64,000 bases of DNA, from positions 1-64,000 of the forward strand of contig JBAOKB010000124.1 of assembly GCA_037044905.1 (NCBI GenBank). The letters are read 5' to 3'. The first letter of the stretch is position 1, and each line of letters starts with the position of its first letter. Position numbers and translations under genes: made by a program. Positions 1 to 11,108 of the stretch are shown here, piece by piece. Source of the stretch: Hortaea werneckii. Taxonomy: Eukaryota > Ascomycota > Dothideomycetes > Mycosphaerellales > Teratosphaeriaceae. The notes beneath the pieces are model-generated. The model ran no database searches. It worked only from the letters and a program-made list of their open reading frames with translations, and was not told the DNA's origin.

Positions 1-459
1 ACTGCGCAATTAGCAGAGACTGAACATGAGGTCGACATTACCTCGAAACCGAATAAGAAAGACGGACCGGGAGCGAAACCGCAAGTCCTGAAGACTCTCA
101 CGCAACCCAAGACATTTCAGCACTTCGTCCTCAATTTACCTGCCAGCGCCTTGACCTTCCTACCCTCATTCGTTGGCCTTTATCCTTCCACTGTACGAGA
201 ATTCTTGCCTCAGAATTTCAACCTCCCGCTTGTCCATGTCTACTGCTTCTCCACCAAATCTGACGATAACGTCGAAGAAGGCGTGAAGATCTGCGCGGAG
301 ATTAGTGGTCACCTGGGCTTTGACATGAAGCCAGGAAAGATTGATGCGGATGGGGAGGGCGCTGTCGAGGTGTGGGACGTGAGGGATGTGGCGCCGAAGA
401 AGAGGATGTTTTGTGCTAGCTTCCGGTTGCCGCAAGAAGTGGCGTTTAGGGAGACGTGA
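1..459 (+). CDS. TRM5: tRNA (guanine-37-N1)-methyltransferase Trm5, C-terminal part
   Basis: The open frame runs in from the left edge and stops at 457-459, giving about 152 residues; the start lies outside the window. The visible part carries HFVLNLPASA, LVHVYCFS and a C-terminal DVRDVAPKKRMFCASFRLP block. These match the end of the Rossmann-fold methyltransferase domain of eukaryotic and archaeal Trm5. The family methylates N1 of G37 in tRNAs, in the nucleus, cytosol and mitochondria, which prevents +1 frameshifting. The asparagine in NLPAS is the usual Asn-Leu-Pro motif near the active site. No splice signal is needed in the visible part. The family call is fairly sure; the size of the missing part is not visible. 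Confidence 0.85.
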   Translation, partial: TAQLAETEHEVDITSKPNKKDGPGAKPQVLKTLTQPKTFQHFVLNLPASALTFLPSFVGLYPSTVREFLPQNFNLPLVHVYCFSTKSDDNVEEGVKICAEISGHLGFDMKPGKIDADGEGAVEVWDVRDVAPKKRMFCASFRLPQEVAFRET

Positions 460-2160
460 GAAGAGCGAGATCATGATGAAGCTTATTGCTTTCGGCATGA
501 TAATTTGGGTTAGAACATTGAGCACGGAAAACGGACGTTTCGTCTTCAGAAGTTTTGTAATTCAGAACTGCCCTTCGAGCCGTTCGTGAACGACAGTATT
601 TGAACAGTAGTAGTGTGTTCACTATGTGACTTGCGCATACACACCTTTTGTGCGTACGAATTGAGGGTCCTTTTTGACCATGGTGGTCTTCGTCCCCTTT
701 CCTTGTTATCGTTTCTATACATCAATGAGTAAACACTAGCACCAGGCCGACATCTCTGTAATCTCCCGACGTTGGACAGTGTGGCAAATGTACATGGTCT
801 TGTACATGACGCTATGGACGTCTTCACAGCTCTTCAAGCCACAGCAAGGGCCGCGGGCAGTCATAAGAGGGGACTTCGGCATATCTCTACCTACCGAGAC
901 AAATTCATTTTAGACCCTTGTCTCATCCTTAAAATACCCCGGATCACTTAGCACGTGTGGCACTGCGGGTATTCACAACCTCGGCTGCGTAGTATCGCTG
1001 CCGGTAACCTTCATCAAGCTACAACAGCAGGCGGGTCTAGTTTTGACTGCACATTGTAGCATGCTTGAACCATGAGGTGTCCTGCGGACCTCCAGATCAA
1101 AGCTGAGCGTTGATGCGTCGGAGGCTACGAGCGAACAACCCCTTTCTACATTTTGGAATTCTTACAACGGGCGCTGGACATTGCACCGTTATTGCAAAGT
1201 CGTCCGCTCAACAACGGCTCTTGGCGACACGAAAAAGCAGCAGCAATTCCACCTGAACTGCACTGCACAATGTTTGAATTGTTCGTTGCACATCACTTCG
1301 ACGCATTGCCGTTTTCCACCATTTCCAGTGCCGTTCCGCATACTGATGATTTGACATTGCATGTGCTTGAGCCAATCATTGTTCGCCACATTCTGGGCAA
1401 TTGCAGCCCCGGGAGTTCGTTCAAATACTCGTTGCTTGAGCGCCACCTGCCTCCACTTTCGGCCTAGTCGTCCCGAATCTCACTCTATGGTACAAACTCT
1501 ATCTCGAAGGGATCTCGGTAGACACGGGCGCGTGGGACTTGGCCCGTTCTCTCAACACCGAATGCGAGAATCCGCTTCACGACTCTTTTACAAGACCATG
1601 GGCCTGTCCTTCCAAGCAAATATCTCACCTAATGCGAAAGCCGCTGGAAACGTGTTGTTGGTGAGTAGCGTACCCTAAAAGTGCTGCAAAGATAGGCAAG
1701 AGGCTACGGGCGGAGCTTCTCAAACTCTCCGGATCTGCATGAATGCACCGACCCATAACGGTTTAGTCCCGGCAATAGACTTCGGCCTCGAGAGTCTTTT
1801 CCTTTGGGCGCTCTGGTACAGTACGGAGTCCGAACGAGAACTCGTAGCGTTCATGAACCAACGTTCCTGCGTTTGCTTTGAACCAATTGAGATGTAAGCC
1901 CCGTAGAAGATTTACTAGAACGCAGTCTCGTCAAGACAAGGTAAGACCCCGCGCACTCCCCGGTTCCCGGCTTATACTGCTGCCCTTCCCACCTGTTATT
2001 CCTCCGCTCTCAGATTAAGACCTTGAGATTGCAATATCCGCGTTCATACTGCGCTCTGGCCAACAGTGAGATATTGAACCGCAACAAGGTGCTGTTGGAG
2101 AAAAGTTCCTAGGGGCAATTCTATCCCTCTTACTGCTCTCATCTCATCGCAACGAATACA
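460..2160. other. intergenic, 1.7 kb, no supported gene
   Basis: Several 60-105 codon open frames occur here. None has an ATG in good context, a recognisable motif or a partner exon. It presumably holds the TRM5 3' UTR and the promoter of the gene starting at 2161. I see no RNA gene or repeat. Confidence 0.5.
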
Positions 2161-3474
2161 ATGGGTCTTGGAACATTCTTATCAAATCTCACCAGCCCGC
2201 GCGTGAAGGAAATCTCACCGCATCAATCCTATTCGAATCTAGAGCGCTCATCTGGACTTCCGCACACACGCAGTTCACCTAATGTACCTCACTCAAGATC
2301 TTACAACCACGACGCCGTTGTTTCGAACTATGGAGCTTCAAGACAGCCCCTCACAGCGCTTCCGGAGACGACGGAACAGCGGCAAAGTCGACCCGGAATG
2401 GCGAAGCAGAAGTCAGAGAGCAATTTGAAGAAACGACGTAGCTGGTTTGGCGGAAAACGTAAGGTCGATGAGGAGATACCCGCGGTGCCACCGTTGCACA
2501 ACTCTGCATCCGAAGCGCAGCCTGCTCGTCCAGGCACTGCAGTCACGACTGACGAACCCATATCGTGGAGTCGATCGCAAACACCCGAAGACTTTGACAG
2601 AAAGACAGAGCGGCGAAGATCGTTCTTCGGACGTAAAAGAAGCCAATCGACGACTTCCAACAAATCGAAGAGAAGAAGTTGGTTCGGAGGGCGAGCAGAT
2701 GACGAGGAAGCACCACCATTGCCTCCAATGCTAATCCAGCACTCATCTGAACAGCAGCACACGGCCTCTGCGCCTCAGCAGGACCGAGAAAAGAGACGCA
2801 CAGAAAGCTACTCGCTCGGTCGACAAAAGAGATCATCCGTCGCTTCTACACGCAGCAAGAAACGGAGATCCTGGATTTTGCCACAAAGCAGCAACCCGGA
2901 TTCTGAAGATGAGCGTGATGAACCCTACCCACCGCTGCCTCCACTCCCTGCTCTGATGGCAGATGATGGCACCTCATTTACACCCGACTCCAGCGTTGCT
3001 ACCACACAGAGCCCGGTATATCCAAACTTCATGGATACCTCGACTCACGTCCCCGAAAGTCCAAGGCCTTTCTTCACGGAGGATCCTGTGAAGCAGGTCA
3101 CAAGGGGCAACAGCATCAAATCACCTCGTCCCATCTCCGGAGTGTCCCTTTCCTCCAGAAGATCCTACGTCCCCCGCAATGCCGAGAAAGGTTTCCTCAA
3201 ATCGACAAATCAGAATCGGAGGTCGAATATTCGCCACAGCTTGCTTGACGATGGCGAGGGTGGCGTCATGATGTTGTCTGATGAGCAGCAGAGGGAATGG
3301 GATAAATTGAAGCATTTGCTTGAAGTCATGGAGAAGAGACAAGATCAGGAGGCGGATGGGGCCTCGGACTACACAGAGTCAGAAGCGGATGGGCGAAGTG
3401 CTTGGGAGAAGAGAAATGATCCGCACTCCAATTCAGACGCCTTGACGGCTTTGGAATTCGGGGTCGCGAGATGA
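2161..3474 (+). CDS. repetitive basic, proline-rich hypothetical protein (437 aa)
   Basis: Single uninterrupted frame from an ATG in AATACAATGGG context; I do not recognise the family. The protein is largely disordered and built from a recurring module. The module is a basic block of the form KKRRSWFGG followed by acidic residues and a proline cluster. Copies lie at about residues 91-111, 170-190 and 233-264, with a shorter variant (ERRRSFFGRK) at 150-160. The acidic/proline parts read EEIPAVPPL, EEAPPLPPM and EPYPPLPPLP. These look like potential phosphosites (RRS) and SH3/WW-type ligands, which is inference. The last 100 residues include an acidic, helical stretch (QQREWDKLKHLLEVME). No signal peptide or membrane segment is seen. 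A scaffold or cytoskeletal/polarity adaptor is possible but unproven. Confidence 0.75.
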   Translation: MGLGTFLSNLTSPRVKEISPHQSYSNLERSSGLPHTRSSPNVPHSRSYNHDAVVSNYGASRQPLTALPETTEQRQSRPGMAKQKSESNLKKRRSWFGGKRKVDEEIPAVPPLHNSASEAQPARPGTAVTTDEPISWSRSQTPEDFDRKTERRRSFFGRKRSQSTTSNKSKRRSWFGGRADDEEAPPLPPMLIQHSSEQQHTASAPQQDREKRRTESYSLGRQKRSSVASTRSKKRRSWILPQSSNPDSEDERDEPYPPLPPLPALMADDGTSFTPDSSVATTQSPVYPNFMDTSTHVPESPRPFFTEDPVKQVTRGNSIKSPRPISGVSLSSRRSYVPRNAEKGFLKSTNQNRRSNIRHSLLDDGEGGVMMLSDEQQREWDKLKHLLEVMEKRQDQEADGASDYTESEADGRSAWEKRNDPHSNSDALTALEFGVAR

Positions 3475-4630
3475 TGGTGGGAGGCGAAGGAGCCACATGT
3501 AGTGTTCATCTTGGATTGATTAAATTATCACATGACTGCAGTCAAACTGCGCTTACTGCTTGAGGGCCAATACGTTGGGTTGACCTCAGAATGCTGTAAT
3601 TGTTTTTCACTTGCCTTGGTGCCCGTAAATTCAGGAATATAAGGGTGATAGCAGCATGCGCGCTCTTTGCCGTTTCAGAAACCGTCTGGCTGTTCTTCTA
3701 CACATTGATGAAGTTTTACAGGAGTAGCTGAGAGTCAGTGAAAGAAGGCGCTACTTCTACTAGCGGTGCTTCAATCTCATCTCCTTCGCATCATTACTTC
3801 ATCTTGACGTCGTGACTCAAACAAGCGTGTGAAAGCGCCGCCGAACAGTTGAAACCCTCCGCCATTTTCGTCTCGCCGGCAGATCCGGATGCTTGCGGAA
3901 AGGTGGAAAGACGATAGTACCTAGGTATAGGTGAGCTCCACGGATCGAGCCCACGGCAGAGAAGATCTAGGAGGTACCGTAGGTCGGGACTGTGTAATGC
4001 ATCGATGGTGACGTCGAAGTGCTGAAACTACAAAACCTAGAAGAGAGGTTTGTTAAACAGCGATCTTTAGATCAATGGGAAGAGCACTCCCGCCGGGATT
4101 CTAATCAAATATTGACTGTTGCAATGATGCCAGAGCCTCCTTTTGTTGGTGGCAGAAGGAATTTCTCATGGGGTTCTTATGACGTAGACAGGTCTGTTCC
4201 CCAATGAACCTAAATCATGTATGCTCCTTACGGAAAGCCGCACTAGAGCATTCGTGCAGATTTTAGCTCCGCGCATCGATCTGATCCAAACCTCGACGCA
4301 CGGTAACTGCTGGCGCTGTCAGCATGCGAGGCATGTTATTCAGCTAATAGCCCTGAAGGTTAAGGCTTTTGCATGGTCTTGTCTATTCCATCGTTGTCGT
4401 CGTTGGCTCGTCACGCGCCGTGGTTGGCAAGCACACGCACATTCAGAGTGCACCACACGCCACCGACAACCACAATTCACGATCATTGGCATTGAAGGTC
4501 TCTTCCACCTCGAGCTACTTCTTGCCAAACTCATAGGACATTGACTCCCTTGCTGAGCTTGCAGGCCTTCTGAAAGCCAAAAGCAGAAGGCGAAGGACGA
4601 TTGCTTAACGCTACTGGCTAAACCCCCAGA
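3475..4630. other. intergenic, 1.16 kb, upstream of the MFS gene
   Basis: No coding signal beyond short chance frames (62 and 107 codons). It contains the 3' end of the preceding gene and presumably the promoter of the transporter at 4631. I could not recognise a specific operator. Confidence 0.5.
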
Positions 4631-6789
4631 ATGGCTTTCAATAGAGAAGATGCGGACTTGGCCCATGCCGAACGCGATGCTTACCCAGAGCGGTGGCAAT
4701 CATATCCCCCCGCACAGGGCTTGGAGCGCGAGTATACAGAGATGCATCAGAACGATTTACATCCGCAACAGACAGGCACCGAGCAGGATCGCCAGCGCTC
4801 TACAGAGGCCGAAGAACCCCGCGAGGAAGTCGAGGAATCAGCGACCGGTTCTGCTCGTAATGGATCAGTATCCAGCTCTGGTGCTTCTTCCACCTCGACT
4901 AGATCGACGCGACTGAGACCTAGTCGCCTTGATAGTCAACTTACTGCCACCTCATCGCGGATGGAGAAGGCATTCATGGAATACTTAGACCGCCATCCTA
5001 CAGCAATCAAGCGAATCGAAGATCATAGGTTGCAGCACTCCTTAACAGTCGGAAGCCAGAGGTTTGGGCCGAAGGAAAGCCAAGAGCTCCCACCATTTGG
5101 TGCGAGTAAGCCCTATCCTCCACCTCTGCCGGACCAGGAGGAGTACGTCGTAGAATTCAATGGGCACGATGACCCACACCACGCACAAAACTGGCCTCTC
5201 AAACGGAAGCTCATGATCGGCTCAATTCTGATTCTGGATGCCCTCTCCGCTACATTTGCTTCTTCCATCTACTCGCCGGCAATGGGCGCTATTGAGCAGC
5301 ACTTTGGAGTCGGCCGAGAAGTGGCGACACTTGGGACGTCTTTGTTCGTGCTTGGTTACGCCTGTGGTCCTATCATCTTTGCTCCTATCTCCGAGCTCTA
5401 TGGACGACGTGTACCCCTCATATTGGCTGCGACTGGTTTCGGCATCTTTTTGATTGCGACCGCTGTGGCAAAAGACTATCAAACATTGATGATCTCCCGC
5501 TTCTTCGCCGGTCTTTTCGGCTCTTGTCCGCTTACGCTCGTAGCCGCCGTGTTTGCTGATATGTTCAACAACGAAGTCCGTGGTCTAGCTGTTGGAAGCT
5601 TCGGTGCAACGGTATTTATTGGGCCATTGGCAGGTCCTATGGTTGGCGGCTTTATCACAAAGTCCTACCTTGGATGGCGTTGGACAGCTTACATACCGGC
5701 ATTCATGGGTTTCTCATCCGCAATCTTGCTTTTCTACTTTCAACAAGAAAGCTATGGGCCGGTCATCTTAGTCTCGAAAGCTGCCGAGCTACGACGGAAG
5801 ACGAAGAATTGGGGTATCCATGCAAAGCAAGAAGAGGTGGAGGTTGACTTGAAAGAGCTCCTGACGAAGAACATCTCACGTCCTGTCCGGATTCTTTTCA
5901 CCGAACCTATTGTTCTTCTGGTGACGATTTACATGTCCTTTATCTATGGACTACTTTATCTGTCTTTGACAGCATACAGCCTCATCTTCAGTGGTGTGTA
6001 TGGATTCAGCCTTGGCGTTTCTGGTCTACCGTAAGTGTTAATACCGTTGCGACACACGAGTTGACGAAGCTAACAAGATGTTTCTAGATACGTTGGGATG
6101 ATAGTCGGCGTATTCATTGCTTTCGGCGTACTGGTCGCAATGAATCCTAGCTACGCTAAGTCTTTGAGGGCAAACAACGGCATTCCGGTACCGGAGTGGC
6201 GAATGCCGATTGTCATGATCGGAGGCCCATTGTTCTCAGCAGGTATGTCTCGAGGCGTTCTTGATTCGCTTTCACAAGGGGCGCAATAATAACATTGTCT
6301 GCAGGTCTCTTTTGGCTCGGCTGGGGTGGATACATGCGGTCCACACCCTGGATCGTCCCGACTTTAGCAGGCCTCTTCCTCGGCTTCGGAATCTACACGG
6401 TTTTCTTGCAGTGCCTCAACTACATCATCGACGCCTACCTCATGTTCGCCGCTTCCGCTATTGCGGCCAACACCATTATGAGATCCACCTTCGGAGCAGT
6501 CTTCCCTCTCTTTGCGACCTACATGTTCAACGGGATCGGCATCAACTGGGGATGCACACTGCTTGGTTGTGTGGCGGCTTTGTTCATCCCTATGCCCTTT
6601 GTTTTCTACTTCAAAGGAAAGACGATTCGGGCAAAGAGCAAGTTCGCACCAGCTCCGGATATCAAGCAGGATCGGCAGCGAGATGAAGAGAGCAAGGCCG
6701 GTGCGGAGACAAATGGTAACGGTGCTACTAATGGTAGCAGGAACGGAAGCACGAATGGAAGTACGAACGGACAAAAGAAGGAAGAATAA
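4631..6789 (+). CDS. MFS transporter, DHA1 family, Tpo1/polyamine-type
   Basis: Three exons: 4631-6030, 6088-6242 and 6305-6789. The introns have GTAAGT...TAG and GTATGT...CAG ends and keep the frame (GLP-YVGM and FSAG-LFWLGW joins). The product is 679 aa. About 190 polar N-terminal residues (RIEDHRLQHS, DDPHHAQNWPLKRK) precede 12 predicted membrane segments. The DHA1 signatures include LGYACGPIIFAPISELYGRR in TM2/loop 2-3 and a GPLAGPMVGG segment in TM5. The N-terminal DPxNxxNWP-like motif is typical of fungal Tpo1/Flr1-type proton antiporters that export polyamines and drugs at the plasma membrane. The substrate cannot be read from sequence. The cytosolic tail ends in an Asn/Gly/Ser/Thr repeat (NGSTNGSTNG), which is low complexity. 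It is convergent with the small minus-strand gene ending at 7068. Confidence 0.9.
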
Positions 6790-7067
6790 GTGGTAGTATC
6801 TTTTTGATTGCTGTTCTTAAGCGCGGTGTTCTTGAATTTGTAAGGAATTATGGGGACTGGATACTTCGGCGAGATGGCAACATAGAGTGAAGGTGATTTT
6901 CTCGATTTTAGTTTGATCGGTACGTATTTAATCAACTAACGATTTCTAATTTGTACACGATGCTGCACTGCACTATATTCGACCACATCTGGCTCAGTAT
7001 CTGACCCCCATGTCACTACGCTCCTGGAGGCATCAAGACCGCTCGCCATCAAGGATTTACCGCTCTT

Positions 7068-7700
7068 CTAAGCAGCGTCAAGAGCCTCGAGCTCCAGCAG
7101 CTCCTGGCTGATCCGCTGCATCTCAGCCAAGAGCTGCGCTCGTCGCTGAGCGCGTTGATCCCGGTTTGGCATCTGCAGGGAGTCAGTCTGGGGATCAGCC
7201 TCAACGTAAGTCTGGTATTGTGGCAAGGCGAAACCCGGTGCAGAATCGAGAGGTCTGAGAGAACTCTCGTTGAAGTCGACCATCTCGGAGCCCGAAATGT
7301 TGTCGAGAGTTGCGCCTCCCGGCGGACCCTCTACCCAGATGGCTCCAGGATCTTGTTCATCCTGAAGAAGGTAGCACTGGGATTCTTCCATTCCGTAAAC
7401 GTCGTTCACGGAGAAAGTTTGGGAGAGTCCACTGCCCGAGTCAGTCATGTCATGTCCAGGGACATGGAATGTGAACGGCTGCGATTCGTAATGGCCGTTC
7501 TCCCTGTCGATTTCTGCACACTCATAGTCGAACTCATCGCCAGACCCGTCGAAAGTAGAAGCTAGCGTCATATCTCCCTCATTTGGAGGTGGAGTTCCCA
7601 TGCCAGCCTGTGGCGTTCCATGCAGATTGATACCTTGTCCAGCAAAGACAGGTCCAGTCGCAGTAACGTAGTAGTAATTGTTACCCATGGTTGCTTCCAT
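7068..7700 (-). CDS. hypothetical acidic protein (210 aa)
   Basis: The frame opens further upstream, but the first in-frame ATG is at 7700, with a second in better context at 7688 (AACCATGG). The protein is acidic and low in complexity (EFDYECAEIDRENGHYES). It ends in a short basic then leucine-rich helix (QRAQRRAQLLAEMQRISQEL) that could form a coiled coil. There is no recognised domain, signal peptide or membrane segment. It is convergent with the upstream transporter (278 bp apart). It could be a small transcriptional co-regulator or a lineage-specific protein. An unrecognised 5' exon is possible. The call rests on length, an ATG in good context and non-random composition. Confidence 0.5.
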   Translation of the reverse strand: MEATMGNNYYYVTATGPVFAGQGINLHGTPQAGMGTPPPNEGDMTLASTFDGSGDEFDYECAEIDRENGHYESQPFTFHVPGHDMTDSGSGLSQTFSVNDVYGMEESQCYLLQDEQDPGAIWVEGPPGGATLDNISGSEMVDFNESSLRPLDSAPGFALPQYQTYVEADPQTDSLQMPNRDQRAQRRAQLLAEMQRISQELLELEALDAA

Positions 7701-9052
7701 CTCTGGTTTTGAAGTTTTCTTGAAGTCGAAATACGCCGAGGTTGTCCGAAGTATCACTAGCCAGTAGTGATTCCGGTGTATGTATCTGCGATTTCGATGT
7801 GTGCTGTTTGGATTCCATACTGTCCCGGTAGTTGCTTGCAAAATATAGATGAGTCGTAGCGAAGTACAGAGACATTATGATCTCGAGTAAGCTGATGAAT
7901 AGGATTGTGATGAGATGATCCGCATCGTTACAATGTCGTGTCTGAACAATGCAGACAAAGAACAATTATTACTTTGTATGATGTTACTGTGATAAACAGA
8001 AGAAAGGCAGGTCAATAAGAGGGAAAAGACAAGGGATCTGTAGAGCAACCACAGCCATAATGTATTGTGATCTAAAAAGATCCTCGGTCGGCCTTGCGAC
8101 AGCAATCTAGGACAAAGACAGTCGCCCGGTCGTAGCTCCTACTACTGACGAGATGGGCGAAAACTGTGAAGTGAGGCACCCCTTAGCACCGCCTGAGCTT
8201 GAAGCCCTCAATCTCCTGCCGGCAAGAATCGCCCCCGGATGTTGGCTTCTGCATTGCTGCCGACTGGCGCTGCGCGTTCGGAGGCCCACTCGACGTCCAG
8301 AAGACCAAAAAGTGAGTTGGAGATGATGGACAAGCCCAAAAGATCAAAAATGCAAAAGTTCAGCAGCAGGGATTCTCGCCTGGTCACCCACGGCAATACT
8401 AATCTGCCGGTTTGCAGCTTAAGTACAGGAGAGCGGACGGGATCCTCTATTTTCTGCAACCTATGGCCGAACCTGAGGTCGATGCCATTTGAATTGTATA
8501 TATCTCAGAGCAAACATTGCCGTCAGGTGACCTGCAGTGTCGGCCGACCGCTGGTCGATCTTCACCATTGTATACCATCTGCTGCAAATGCTGCTGGGCA
8601 CTGCTGAGGTTCCGTTTCATGCTCTTTGTCTCGTTGTCAAGAAGCCTTTGTTTTGAGGAGGTGCGCGTACGAGAGCTGAGGGAAAGGGCGAGCCTTCAGC
8701 AACGACCTCCACGCATTGAAATTGTGAGAGGAGCGGGCAGTAATGCCATCTTTCAGAGTGAGTGGCTATCTTCTGTTGACGTTGTCATAGGGTCTTAGTT
8801 GTCTTCAATAAGTCCTTGACTATGTTGGAAGCGGAGAAGGAAGCGATAGCAGCCGCCAAAGCTGGTCCGATGAGGTTGAACTTGCATGCGGTACCTGGAA
8901 CTTGTACCTAGCTGCAAGAGCGGTGGCAACCCAAACTTAGCTGCCGTGTTACAACGTCACAGGGAAACCTATAACGAAACCCTGTTTGGGACCATCAACA
9001 ATACTCATGATGGGACCTCTACATAGACAAAGACGACTAGCCATCAGGAGAC
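7701..9052. other. intergenic, 1.35 kb, divergent promoter region
   Basis: It lies between two divergently transcribed genes (minus-strand start 7700, plus-strand start 9053). A 122-codon frame at 8239-8607 has no recognisable feature and I do not call it. I see nothing else that can be supported. Confidence 0.45.
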
Positions 9053-10588
9053 ATGCCGTCAATCACAGAAGGCGGCGAATACACCGGGGAGTCGGGTAAG
9101 GTCTATCTGGCCGTGGGACCTTTAGGACAGGCCAATGTCTGGACCGCAGTCCAAAAAGATGACCATAGTAACATTGTCGTCCTCAAAGCACCTTCTGACG
9201 ATGACACTGACTCGTCATGGCCTCGATTTCAGCATGAGATGATCATGCACGAGCTCTTCAAAGATTGCCGTTATATCCGGAGACAACTTGATCGAGTAGC
9301 GCCTCAGAAAGGACGGCACCCGCCGCTGCTGGTACTGGAAATCACTGAGACTACATTGTGGCAAGCCCGGACCAAGCGACCCTTCTCCAAAGATGAGGTC
9401 CGTTCGGTCGCTCAATCAATGCTTCAAGGCCTCAAAGAAGTTCATGATAAAGGTCTGGTGTACGTGGACATCAAGATGCAGAACATCATGCTTAATGGCT
9501 TCAACACGTCTGAGCAGGGCGATGGAAGCAAGATCGTGGCCAAACTTGGTGACCTAGGGATTGTAATGGAACCGATTCGAGCTACTGCGCAGCCAGTAGT
9601 ATACAGAGCACCAGAAGTCTTCTTCAAAGGAGAGCTTGCTCAGGCGGCGGACATCTGGGCTTTTGGTCTGGTAGTTTCCCATCTGTTGGAAGCTCAGAGG
9701 CGATTCTCATTCACTGGCATGTATGATGACCTGCAAAATGGGAGTGGCTCCATGTTCGAGAGGGAACAGGCGATGAGGAGCGCGATTGCGAACGACTACG
9801 ATATCAGCCAAGAGGAATACTACAAAGACTGTGCACTTCCAATCAACAACTCTAACCACAAACCTGGTCAGCACTGGGATGAGTTGCGGAGCAGAGGATT
9901 AGATGAGGATGATGTTGAATTCTTGAAGTGGGTAATGGCGGTTGATCCAAGAAAGCGACCAACCGCCACAGCCGTATTAGGATCGAAATGGCTTGGTGGC
10001 GAGGGATTCGTACAAACGCCTATTTTCAAGCATCCCTTCGAAGGGAGCAGTCAACAGAGCGCACAGAATGACAAGCAGAAGACGCCGCCTCCAAGCATCG
10101 TGGACTCTAGCTCGACGAAGAGCGGCACAAGCACACCGAAAGGACAACAAAACACGCAAAATCTCGGACCAAGGCCCTCCGCTGCAAGCTCCAATGATTC
10201 CATACCGACCCAGTCTGGTATGACTACGCCAAAAAGCCAGAAGATCGTGCAAAAGGATAGCCCGAAGTCATCCTCATCGAACGTCAATGAAATCAGCTCT
10301 CCCAAGATGCGGAAAGCGACTTCAACCCCGAGCAAGAGAAGTGGTGAAAGCATCAGCTCCGGCAAAAGAGTTGTCTCTAATACGAGTCCTATTGACGCCC
10401 AGAAAGCTGCGCAGACTGCCCATGCCAGTAGGCCTGCTTCCGCATGGCCGACGTCTAGCTCTGCGGAAAAGCCCTCTGCTGTCGTTGATGACTCTAAGGC
10501 ACCTAAAGGCTCAGGAGCAGAGCCGCCTGCCCCGGCTTCTTCGGGCAAGAATGCTTCTGCAGGTGGGACTTATTTGTCTTACCGTTGA
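9053..10588 (+). CDS. atypical protein kinase with long Ser/Thr-rich tail (511 aa)
   Basis: Single exon. Residues about 15-315 form a eukaryotic protein-kinase fold. The beta-3 lysine is in VVLKAP (K45), with Glu62/Glu67 as helix-C candidates. The catalytic loop is YVDIKMQN (D139, K141, N144), the metal motif is DLG (167-169) instead of DFG, then RAPE (185-188) and the DIWAFG helix F aspartate (D200). The loop carries YVD where most kinases have HRD, and the glycine loop (VGPLGQANV) is degenerate. The metal- and phosphate-handling residues are nevertheless intact, so activity is plausible. Residues 330-511 are disordered, with SGTSTPK/SGMTTPK repeats that are potential phosphosites. Pathway and substrate are not visible. 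Start chosen at the only early ATG. Confidence 0.85.
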   Translation: MPSITEGGEYTGESGKVYLAVGPLGQANVWTAVQKDDHSNIVVLKAPSDDDTDSSWPRFQHEMIMHELFKDCRYIRRQLDRVAPQKGRHPPLLVLEITETTLWQARTKRPFSKDEVRSVAQSMLQGLKEVHDKGLVYVDIKMQNIMLNGFNTSEQGDGSKIVAKLGDLGIVMEPIRATAQPVVYRAPEVFFKGELAQAADIWAFGLVVSHLLEAQRRFSFTGMYDDLQNGSGSMFEREQAMRSAIANDYDISQEEYYKDCALPINNSNHKPGQHWDELRSRGLDEDDVEFLKWVMAVDPRKRPTATAVLGSKWLGGEGFVQTPIFKHPFEGSSQQSAQNDKQKTPPPSIVDSSSTKSGTSTPKGQQNTQNLGPRPSAASSNDSIPTQSGMTTPKSQKIVQKDSPKSSSSNVNEISSPKMRKATSTPSKRSGESISSGKRVVSNTSPIDAQKAAQTAHASRPASAWPTSSSAEKPSAVVDDSKAPKGSGAEPPAPASSGKNASAGGTYLSYR

Positions 10589-11108
10589 ATGAAGGATGGA
10601 GTTGCGTCAGCGTCCGGTCATTTGTACACGATAGGCGATTGCAGCTGTTGGCGGGCGTAAATGCATTGAAAAGTGTTGTAATCCTAACGATGTATGAGAC
10701 TTGAGAAATATGTCCAAGCAAGCGTATCGTGTACTAGTAGTATGTTCCATCGCGAGACGCTCAATTCCTGCTGATGTTTTATTGCCCTCTCCAAAACCTC
10801 GTAGCTCGCCCGGACATGCATTGACTGCGCAATCGAAAGCTTTCATATACGATACTTGACATGAGTGTTTTACAATGTCTTCTTGAATAATCTGGTTGTG
10901 TAGTGTATATACATAGGCTTCGAGTGCCTGTGTAAGTAGTAGCTCGGCTGAATCGCGCTTCCCAAACAGGAAGGTCAGTGTCTCCACACCAGCTGGCCTC
11001 TTTGTTACAAACACCTTAGCCCTCGACCAAACACCGATCGCTTTCTCAAAACCAACGCTTGCAATGTCATCCTGTTCACAATCCTGATTCATAAATTAGA
11101 CAGCGATC
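10589..11108. other. intergenic, 520 bp
   Basis: It separates two plus-strand genes. A 161-codon minus-strand frame covers it but shows no domain and overlaps the likely YOS9 promoter, so it is not called. Confidence 0.5.

Noticed and set aside
1153..1678. Two overlapping 104-105 codon frames
   Set aside because: The first begins with TTG rather than ATG, and neither shows a domain or splice partner.
10607..11092. 161-codon minus-strand frame with ATG
   Set aside because: No domain; lies in the YOS9 promoter and kinase 3' region, and no partner exon is seen.
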